From Hyphomicrobium sp. CS1GBMeth3 (lineage in GTDB: Bacteria > Pseudomonadota > Alphaproteobacteria > Rhizobiales > Hyphomicrobiaceae): DNA of 64,000 nt. Positions 57,528-64,000 of this stretch are shown here, piece after piece. Where the stretch lies: the NCBI RefSeq assembly GCF_900117455.1, contig NZ_FPHO01000002.1:558001-622000 (forward strand), written 5' to 3'. Made by a program: the position numbers and the translations under genes. The stretch's first letter is position 1, and each line of letters begins with the position of its first letter. The notes beneath the pieces are model-generated. The model worked only from the letters and a program-made list of their open reading frames with translations, searched no databases and had not been told where the DNA came from.

Positions 57528-58760
57528 ATGAGGATTTTCTCGCGATACGTCTTCGGTCAGTCCGGCAGTGCGCTAATCCTGGTGCTGCTGTCTCTGACAG
57601 GTGTCGTCTGGATTTCACTGGCGCTACGCGAGCTCAACGTCGTCACGAGCAGCGGGCAGAGCGCGCTAACACTCGTCAAAATGACGACGCTCGGCCTGCC
57701 GAGCTTCATTGCGGTCATCACGCCGTTCGCGCTGCTGATCACGACGATCCACACCTTGAACAGGCTCAACGGCGACAGCGAGATCATCGTTCTCACGGCC
57801 TCCGGTGCAACGGCTTGGACGATCGTCAAGCCGCTCGCTGCTCTCGCAGCGGTGGTCATGATCGGCATCACGTTCGTCAATCATATCGCCGCGCCATGGA
57901 GCTATCGGGAGCTGCGCGAGATCATTCTGCAGGTCAGGACAGACCTGCTCACCCAAGTCATCCAGCCCGGCCGCTTCTCGAGCCCCGAACGCGGGCTCAC
58001 ATTCCATATCCGCGAGCGCACGCTGGACGGCACGCTGCACGGCCTCGTCATGCACGACGCGCGCAAGGACAACGAGGTGCAGTCCTATCTCGCGGACAAG
58101 GGCGTGCTCGTCGAGGACAACGGAGGCGCCTACCTGTTCATGATGGACGGGCACATTCTCCGTCGCAACGGAGGCCTCAGCGAGCCGACACAGATCATCG
58201 CTTTCGACAAGTACGCGGTCGATCTCGACAGCTTCGAGCGTCGCGTTCAGGAAGGCGCGACGCAGCTCCGGCCGCGCGAGCGCTATTTCGGCGAGCTTGT
58301 CGAGGGGATGAGCGAGGCGCCCGAGGAGGACGCCGAAAAGGGCAAGCGGGCAAAGGATGACAATCCTGGAAAAATGCGCGCCGAGTTGCATGAGCGTTTC
58401 TCGAGCGCGCTCTATCCGCTGGCGTTCGTGCTCATGGCCGTCGCGATGGTCGGGCAGGCGCAGAGCACGCGTCAGAACCGGCATGCCCGCATCGGGCTCT
58501 GCTTCCTGGCCGGCGTCGGGTTGCGGCTCGGGGGGCTCGCGGTGAACAACGTCGTCAGCTTGCACGCCGGGGCGGTGCCGTTTCTGTATCTCATCCCGCT
58601 GGCGGCGATCGTGGTGTCCATGGTCCTCATCGTGCGCGGCACGCGCCAGTCGCGCGGGGCGGCGCGGCTCGACACGATCGTCGACGCGACGATAGCGCTT
58701 GGTGAGCGGCTCAGGCAGCGCTTCGGGCGGCGTGCGCAGCCCGCAGGCGCGAGGAGCTAG
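57528..58760 (+). CDS. lptF: LPS export permease LptF
   Basis: A 410-residue permease of the LptF/LptG family: helices at about 12-34, 55-80 and 98-118 come first, a periplasmic jellyroll domain occupies 130-280, and three helices follow at about 300-395. The family block ALREL...PSFIAVITPFALLITTIHTLNRLNGDSEIIVLTASG is clear. With LptG and LptB it extracts LPS from the inner membrane. The ATG at 57528 was chosen by homology. It lies two bases before lptG. Confidence 0.92.
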   Translation: MRIFSRYVFGQSGSALILVLLSLTGVVWISLALRELNVVTSSGQSALTLVKMTTLGLPSFIAVITPFALLITTIHTLNRLNGDSEIIVLTASGATAWTIVKPLAALAAVVMIGITFVNHIAAPWSYRELREIILQVRTDLLTQVIQPGRFSSPERGLTFHIRERTLDGTLHGLVMHDARKDNEVQSYLADKGVLVEDNGGAYLFMMDGHILRRNGGLSEPTQIIAFDKYAVDLDSFERRVQEGATQLRPRERYFGELVEGMSEAPEEDAEKGKRAKDDNPGKMRAELHERFSSALYPLAFVLMAVAMVGQAQSTRQNRHARIGLCFLAGVGLRLGGLAVNNVVSLHAGAVPFLYLIPLAAIVVSMVLIVRGTRQSRGAARLDTIVDATIALGERLRQRFGRRAQPAGARS

Positions 58761-58762
58761 CG

Positions 58763-59857
58763 ATGCCCGGCATCTCCACCCTGTCGCTCTATCTCAGCAT
58801 GCGGTTCCTAACCGCCATCTTCGCGGTGTTCGGGCTGTGCACCGTATTGATTTTCATGATCGATTTCGTGGAGATGCTGCGCCAGGCCGGTAAGCACGGA
58901 AGCGTCCCCGTGGGTATGCTCGTCCGCATCACGGTGCTCAGATTGCCGGCCTACACGGAGATCCTGCTGCCGTTTGCCGTGCTCGTCGGCTCGATCGGCA
59001 CGCTGTTGATGCTGAGCCGGAAGAGCGAGCTCGCGGTGATGCGTGCTGGCGGCATGTCCGTCTGGCAGTTCCTGAAACCCGGCATTGCCGTCGCGCTTCT
59101 GCTCGGCGTGTTCAGCTCGCTCGTCTTCAATCCGCTGGCCGCCCAGGCCCGCGACAGGGCCGAGGGGCTTTACGCCGATGCGTTCGGCCGGGAATCGACG
59201 ACGCTCGGCAAGGGCGCCGGCGGCCCGTGGCTGCGGCAGGACGGTCTCGACGGCCAGTCCATCCTGAGCGCCGCCTCCGCAGGCCGCCGCGGCACGGAGC
59301 TCAAGGCCGTCACCGCCTTCGTCTACGACAAAGAGGGCCGCTTCACCGAGCGGGTCGACGCCAAGGAAGCGCGGCTTCAGGAGGGCTTTTGGGTCCTGCG
59401 GGACGCGGTCGTTTCCGGCGTCGGCCGGGAGCCGGAAACGTTCGGCCGATATTTGCTCTCAACCTACCTTACACCCGAGCGGGCGGCCGATGCCTTCGGC
59501 AGCCTCATCTCGATCTCCTTCTGGGAGCTTCCAGACCTTATCTATGTTGCTGAAAAAGCCGGTCTTTCCACAACTCAATTGCGCACGCAGTACGAGCTTT
59601 TGCTGACCCGCCCCCTCCTCTGCATCGCCATGGTGTTTTTGGCGGCAACTGTGTCGTTGCGGTCATTCCGCTCAGGGGGGATCCAGACTATGGTTGTTAC
59701 AGGAATGGTAGGGGGCTTTGGGTTTCTCCTTTTCGCTGAGGTTTCAAGGCAAATCGGCACAGCCGGCCTTGCCCCGGTTTGGGCGGCGGTCTGGGTTCCG
59801 TTGCTTCTCGCCATTCTGTGTTCGGTCACGGTGCTGTTGCACCAGGAGGACGGTTAA
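58763..59857 (+). CDS. lptG: LPS export permease LptG
   Basis: A 364-residue permease with the same layout as LptF: N-terminal helices with FLTAIFAVFGLCTVLIFMIDFVEML, the LPAYTEILLPFAVLVGSIGTLLMLSRKSELAVMRAGG block, a periplasmic domain (about 120-260), and three C-terminal helices. It forms the transmembrane pair of the Lpt ABC transporter with LptF. Its stop is directly followed by the lptD start region. Confidence 0.93.
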   Translation: MPGISTLSLYLSMRFLTAIFAVFGLCTVLIFMIDFVEMLRQAGKHGSVPVGMLVRITVLRLPAYTEILLPFAVLVGSIGTLLMLSRKSELAVMRAGGMSVWQFLKPGIAVALLLGVFSSLVFNPLAAQARDRAEGLYADAFGRESTTLGKGAGGPWLRQDGLDGQSILSAASAGRRGTELKAVTAFVYDKEGRFTERVDAKEARLQEGFWVLRDAVVSGVGREPETFGRYLLSTYLTPERAADAFGSLISISFWELPDLIYVAEKAGLSTTQLRTQYELLLTRPLLCIAMVFLAATVSLRSFRSGGIQTMVVTGMVGGFGFLLFAEVSRQIGTAGLAPVWAAVWVPLLLAILCSVTVLLHQEDG

Positions 59858-62368
59858 GTGATGCGTGTTGCGCGCACATTGCTGGCGACATGCACTCGGT
59901 TCCTCACCCCGTATTCCCGCCGGCAGGCGGAGGATAGGGGGCGTTTGCGCTTGTCTTTTGCAACCATTCCTCACTCCATGCCCCGCGCACGCCTCCAGCT
60001 CTCCGTCATCCCAGCCCTCCTCCTTCTGGCGTTTGCCGTGGCCGGGGCGAGCCCGGCGCTCGCTCAGCTCCCGAAACAGAAGGGCTCCGCCTTCCCGGAG
60101 CAGCCCGGCGGCATCTTCGGCAAGCCCGAGAAGCTCGACCGCTCGCTGCCGCTCTACCTGCAGGGCGACGAGCTGGTCTACGACAACTCTGGCAACCGCG
60201 TGATCGCGCGCGGAAACGTCGAAATCTACTACAACAAGAACGTGTTGACGGCCGACGAGGTAATCTACGACCGCAGTGCCAACACGCTGACGGCGTCGGG
60301 CAACGTTCAGCTCAAGGACGCGAACGGCAACGTCATCCGGGCCGAGAACTACACGCTGACGGACGATTTCCGCGACGGCTTCGTGCAGTCGCTGTCGGTG
60401 GTGGCGCGCGACGATTCACGCATCACGGCCTCGCGCGGCGAGCGCCGCGAAGGCAACATCACCGAGTTCTCGGACGCGACGTTCACGGCCTGTAAGAGCG
60501 AGGGCAACGTTCCGCCGCTGTGGTGTATCGGCGCCAAGCGCGTGATTCATGATCAATCGGCGGCCACGATCTCCTACCAGGATGCCGAGTTCAAAATCCT
60601 CGGCGTTACGGTCGCCTACCTGCCCTACTTTGAGCACCCGGATCCGTCGGTGAAGCGCAAGAGCGGTTTCCTGGCGCCGACCTATGGCAACTCGAACGAC
60701 CTCGGCGTCTTCTTCGAGCTGCCCTACTATTTCGCGCTGTCGCCGCACTACGACTTCACGTTCCGGCCGCGCTACATGAGCGAGCAGGGCGTGCTCTGGC
60801 AGGGTGACTGGCGGCAGCGGCTGGCCAACGGCGAGTACAGCGTCAGCCTCGCCGGTATCGACCAGGACTGGAGGGATCTGCCGGGCGATCCTGATAGTGC
60901 GCGGAATCGCGATGGTTGGCGCGGCAGCATCGAGACGCACGGCCGCTTCTCGCTCTCGAGCTGGTGGAGCTACGGCTGGAACGCGATCATCGAGAGCGAC
61001 GATTCCTTTCGCCGCTTCTACAAACTCGACAGCGTGCTGCTGACCGACCGCGTCAACGACGTTTGGCTCGTCGGCCTCTCCGAGCGTAATTACTTCGGCG
61101 CCAAGCTTTATCACTTCGGCGGCCTCCTCGTGGAGGACGACGACGCGGCGGAATCGCTGGTCCATCCGGTGATCGACCACAACTACGTGTTCAAGGACCC
61201 GGTGCTCGGCGGCGAGCTGCGCTGGAGAGCGAACGCATTGAGCCTGTCGCGCTCGGACGTCGACTCCGCTTCCGGCCTCGTCTCGCAAGACATGAACCGC
61301 GTGATTGCCGAAGTATCCTGGCGCCGCCGCTTCACCGACGCGGTCGGCATCACCTACACGCCGTTCGGCGAGCTTCGCGGCGACGTCTACCAGGTGGATT
61401 ATTCGGATTTCAACGATCCGAACGACCCCACCCTGAACCTCGACGATACCTTCCTGCGCGGGCTCGCGACGGGCGGTGTCACCGTGTCCTATCCGTGGGT
61501 GGCCAATGTGGGCGCCACGTCGCACGTCATCGAGCCGATCGGCCAGCTCGTCGCGCACAATTCCAGTGTCAGCCAGGCCGGTTTGCCGAACGAAGACGCG
61601 CAGAGCCTGATTTTCGACGACACCAATCTGTTCTCGACATCCAAGTTCTCGGGCTATGACCGCCTCGAGACGGGCGTGCGCGCCAACGTCGGCCTGCAGT
61701 ACACCTTCCAGGGACCGGTGGGATACGCGCGTGTTCTCGCCGGCCAGAGCTTCCATCTCTCGGGTGACAACGCCTATAGCGAGAATAGATATCAGGACGG
61801 TACGGCATTCAACGCCGACAGCGGCCTCGAGACCGACGATTCCGACTACGTGCTCGGTGTCTACCTGGCGCCGACCGATATCTTCCGTGTGATCTCGCAA
61901 ACGCGCTTCGACGAGGACGACCTGTCGGTGCGGCGCGCGGACTTGACCGGCGTGTTCACCTACGGGCCGCTGTCGACCGCCGTCACCTATACCTACGGCC
62001 AGGTCTTCGACTACCAGACGAACAGCTCGTACACAGCCTCGAACGATTACCGCGAGGGCGAGGAAATTCTCGGCCAGGCGACGCTGCGTCTGACCGATCG
62101 CTGGACGCTGTCGGGCTCCATGCGCTACGACCTCGACAACAACGAACGTCTGATGGACTCGATCACGCTCGCCTACCTGGACGAGTGCTTCATGCTGAGC
62201 GCCACCTACAGCGAGACGTTCATCACCGACCCGGGCCGCGATATCGAGCCTGACCAGGTTGTGATGCTGCGCTTCGAGTTCAAGCACCTCGGCGGCTTTA
62301 ACTATCAGACCAATGTGGTCGACTACCTCGGCGGCGAAGACTCCTCGGCGTTCAAGCAATCGAATTGA
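59858..62368 (+). CDS. lptD: LPS-assembly outer membrane protein LptD
   Basis: An 836-residue protein if started at the GTG at 59858, which directly follows the lptG stop and has AGGAGG eight bases upstream. The signal peptide (ending ASPALAQ) begins only at residue 41, so the ATG at 59978 is an alternative start. The LptA-like N-terminal domain has YLQGDELVYDNSGNRVIARGNVEIY and LTASGNVQLKD; a large beta-barrel follows. It inserts LPS into the outer leaflet with LptE. Cysteines are fewer than in E. coli LptD (for example FTACKSEGNVPPLWC and DECF). Confidence 0.92.
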   Translation: MMRVARTLLATCTRFLTPYSRRQAEDRGRLRLSFATIPHSMPRARLQLSVIPALLLLAFAVAGASPALAQLPKQKGSAFPEQPGGIFGKPEKLDRSLPLYLQGDELVYDNSGNRVIARGNVEIYYNKNVLTADEVIYDRSANTLTASGNVQLKDANGNVIRAENYTLTDDFRDGFVQSLSVVARDDSRITASRGERREGNITEFSDATFTACKSEGNVPPLWCIGAKRVIHDQSAATISYQDAEFKILGVTVAYLPYFEHPDPSVKRKSGFLAPTYGNSNDLGVFFELPYYFALSPHYDFTFRPRYMSEQGVLWQGDWRQRLANGEYSVSLAGIDQDWRDLPGDPDSARNRDGWRGSIETHGRFSLSSWWSYGWNAIIESDDSFRRFYKLDSVLLTDRVNDVWLVGLSERNYFGAKLYHFGGLLVEDDDAAESLVHPVIDHNYVFKDPVLGGELRWRANALSLSRSDVDSASGLVSQDMNRVIAEVSWRRRFTDAVGITYTPFGELRGDVYQVDYSDFNDPNDPTLNLDDTFLRGLATGGVTVSYPWVANVGATSHVIEPIGQLVAHNSSVSQAGLPNEDAQSLIFDDTNLFSTSKFSGYDRLETGVRANVGLQYTFQGPVGYARVLAGQSFHLSGDNAYSENRYQDGTAFNADSGLETDDSDYVLGVYLAPTDIFRVISQTRFDEDDLSVRRADLTGVFTYGPLSTAVTYTYGQVFDYQTNSSYTASNDYREGEEILGQATLRLTDRWTLSGSMRYDLDNNERLMDSITLAYLDECFMLSATYSETFITDPGRDIEPDQVVMLRFEFKHLGGFNYQTNVVDYLGGEDSSAFKQSN

Positions 62369-62376
62369 TATCTCTC

Positions 62377-62420
62377 CCTGCCGTGCCGGATTACCGGGTG
62401 CATGGTCCCGGATCGGCAGG
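62377..62420 (+). terminator. Possible hairpin after lptD
   Basis: CCTGCCG (62377-62383) pairs with CGGCAGG (62414-62420), with an inner CCGGG/CCCGG stem, followed by TTTAGG. This could partly terminate transcription before surA; the T-run is short. Confidence 0.35.
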
Positions 62421-62605
62421 TTTAGGCTTCGCCGCCTTGGCACTGCCAAGGTTCATGTGGATAAGTTGCTGAGGCGCGTGGCCTTTGCGCCCGAATCCCG
62501 CCGGGCTTATGCTGGTGGGCACTTAGCCCCGGAGAGCCGGATGCGCCGGCCCTCGATGTCCAACCGGTCGCGATTTGACCCGTCTGCGCTGACGAGACAG
62601 CCTTG

Positions 62606-63811
62606 ATGTCCAATTTTACCCGTGCCGTCGTTTTAGCTACCGGGGGAGCCCTGCTCGCCACCGGCTTCGGCGTGCTGAGTGCCGCCGCTGAGCCCGGCAA
62701 ACCGGTTCTGCTGGCCCAGACCACGGCCAATGCCGAGATCGTCAATCCGGCCCTCAAGGCGGAACGTCCCAAGGGCGGCCTTTCGATTGCCGTTCTCGTC
62801 AACGACGAGCCGATCACGGCCTACGAGATCGAACAGCGCGCAGCGTTCCTCGCCCTTCAAGGTGGAGGTGGCGGCGGTGACATGCGCGCCAAAGCCGAGG
62901 CGCGCTGGAAGTCGATCATCCAGAACCCGAAGACCAACGAGCGCTTCAAGCAGATTCTGCAGAAGAACAACGTGCAGTCGCAGGAGGAAGCGCAGGCGCT
63001 GCAGACAAAGTTCGTCAAGCAGCTGCAGGCCGACATGATGAACCAGCTCAAGCGCGAGGCCCGCTCCAGCGCGCTCGCCGGATCGAAGGGCAAGGCGCAG
63101 GACGAGCTGATCGAGGAGAAGCTCAAGCTGCAGGCCGCAAAACAGCTCAACGTCGTCGCAGAGGATGCCGAGGTCGACAAGATCGTTGGCGGTATCGCCG
63201 AGCGCAACAAGATGACGCTCGAGCAGTTCGGCCAGCACATGAAGGGCATGGGTGTCGACATCCGCACCATGAAGAGCCGCTTCAAGGCCGAGATGTCCTG
63301 GCGCGAAGTCGTTCGGCGTCGCTTCGGCCATCTGGTTTCGATCACCGAGCGCGACGTGGACCAGCTGATGGCGACCACGTCGGTACAGGCTCAGGGCGAT
63401 GTCGAGTTGCAGGTCCAGCGCATCACGTTTCCGCTGCCGGGCGCCGTCGATCAGTCGGTCATTGCACAACGCATTGCCGAAGCTGACGCGGTAGCGCGGC
63501 AGTTCTCGGGCTGCGCGTCGTTACCATCACTCGCGGCCTCCGCGGGAGGCCGGCACGAGGATCTCGGTGCGCGCAAGCCATCGACCATTCCGGAGCCCAC
63601 CCGTAGCCTGCTGCTTAATGCGCGTGACGGCGATCTCCTTCCGGCAAGCGTCAGCAACGGCGGTGTCGAGCTGTGGGCGCTGTGCGGCCGGAAGGCCGAA
63701 AACTCGGCGCGCGAGAACGCTCAGGCCGAGCTTCGCCAGCAGGAGTTCGACGTGCTTGCCCAGAAGCATCTGAAGGACCTGCGGCAGGACGCGTCCATCG
63801 AGATCCGGTAA
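62606..63811 (+). CDS. surA: SurA-family periplasmic chaperone / peptidyl-prolyl isomerase-like protein
   Basis: A 401-residue exported protein (signal peptide about 1-28, ending SAAAE). The SurA N-terminal region includes IAVLVNDEPITAYEIEQRAAFLAL and a long helical section with KLQAAKQLNVVAEDAEVDKIVGGIAERN. The C-terminal parvulin-like domain (about 250-395) is degenerate, with VELQVQRITFPLPGA and GGVELWALCGRKA but no clear active-site set. It probably assists outer membrane protein folding. It overlaps pdxA by one base (TAATG). Confidence 0.85.
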   Translation: MSNFTRAVVLATGGALLATGFGVLSAAAEPGKPVLLAQTTANAEIVNPALKAERPKGGLSIAVLVNDEPITAYEIEQRAAFLALQGGGGGGDMRAKAEARWKSIIQNPKTNERFKQILQKNNVQSQEEAQALQTKFVKQLQADMMNQLKREARSSALAGSKGKAQDELIEEKLKLQAAKQLNVVAEDAEVDKIVGGIAERNKMTLEQFGQHMKGMGVDIRTMKSRFKAEMSWREVVRRRFGHLVSITERDVDQLMATTSVQAQGDVELQVQRITFPLPGAVDQSVIAQRIAEADAVARQFSGCASLPSLAASAGGRHEDLGARKPSTIPEPTRSLLLNARDGDLLPASVSNGGVELWALCGRKAENSARENAQAELRQQEFDVLAQKHLKDLRQDASIEIR

Positions 63812-64000
63812 TGAGCCCCGCTCCTCCCCTCGCCCTGACCGCGGGCGATCCAGCGGGAATCGGACCTGACATCACGCTTATTGCTTGGCTGGCGCGGCGC
63901 GAGCAGGCGCTGGCGCCATTCGCGGTATTCGGCGATGCCGATGTTCTCGCCGCGCGTGCGCAGGCGCTCGGGCTTTCGGTCGACATCGCGGTGATCCCGG
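63811..64000 (+). CDS. pdxA: 4-hydroxythreonine-4-phosphate dehydrogenase PdxA, N-terminal part
   Basis: The first 63 codons of PdxA, cut by the window edge. The start LALTAGDPAGIGPDI is the conserved N-terminal motif of the family. PdxA acts in pyridoxal phosphate synthesis. The ATG overlaps the surA stop by one base, consistent with the conserved lptD-surA-pdxA(-ksgA) operon. Confidence 0.92.
   Translation, partial: MSPAPPLALTAGDPAGIGPDITLIAWLARREQALAPFAVFGDADVLAARAQALGLSVDIAVIP

Noticed and set aside
60416..62449. A 677-residue open frame on the minus strand
   Set aside because: It lies antisense to lptD and exists because of high GC and third-position bias; no recognisable domains.

Overview
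The window is GC-rich chromosomal DNA from an alphaproteobacterium, most likely a member of the Hyphomicrobiales (Hyphomicrobium-like). The support is gene order and content: dusB-ntrB-ntrC-ntrY-ntrX-dat-hfq-hflX-(mazG), lptF-lptG-lptD-surA-pdxA, a fused ispDF, eno-ftsB-pdhAB...lipA-ratA, a phasin, a ceramide-glucosyltransferase-type enzyme and NtrX without a GAFTGA loop. I see no insertion sequences, phage genes or CRISPR arrays. The genus is an inference.

Layout. 1-8.5 kb: a partial DUF1499 gene, two metallo-beta-lactamase-fold hydrolases, a YhfC-type membrane protease, an AraC regulator, an AtzG/AtzE-type amidase pair, a pirin, a phasin and a glutamate-receptor-like channel. 8.5-18.4 kb: an envelope-modification block. 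A leftward operon encodes an FkbH-type HAD protein, an acyl carrier protein, an MBOAT acyltransferase, a double-hotdog/SDR fusion and a membrane-anchored SGNH protein, and GT87-type glycosyltransferase genes lie on both sides. 18.4-24.5 kb: a TerC-CBS protein, tRNA-Gln and tRNA-Pro, an isolated fliG, a small unknown gene, a candidate small RNA and a GT21-type glycosyltransferase.

24.5-29.1 kb: queuosine precursor synthesis (queF, queD, queE, queC) with a YhhQ-type transporter, a Dps protein and a GFA-type protein. 29.3-36.6 kb: eno, ftsB, an unusual pair of pyruvate-dehydrogenase E1-like genes, three small envelope genes, lipA and a RatA/Coq10-like gene. 36.6-43.8 kb: a pentapeptide-repeat protein, cinA (C-terminal domain only), a MarR regulator, ispDF, dusB, ntrB and ntrC. 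44-54.2 kb: ntrY, ntrX, dat, hfq, hflX, a flavin monooxygenase, an unknown gene with mazG, and an unknown membrane protein. 54.2-64 kb: a soluble MCP-like sensor, pepA, then lptF, lptG, lptD, surA and the start of pdxA.

The most interesting points are (1) the Dlt-like locus at 10.2-16.8 kb, in which an FkbH enzyme appears to stand in for the adenylating DltA and may deliver a three-carbon acyl group to an envelope glycan or lipid; (2) the E1 pair at 31.2-33.5 kb, whose fused lipoyl domain has Thr at the lipoyl-lysine position and whose beta subunit departs from expected catalytic residues, with no E2 or E3 nearby; (3) a prokaryotic glutamate-receptor-like channel without a TVGYG-type filter; (4) a QueD without the usual catalytic cysteine; and (5) a candidate intergenic sRNA.
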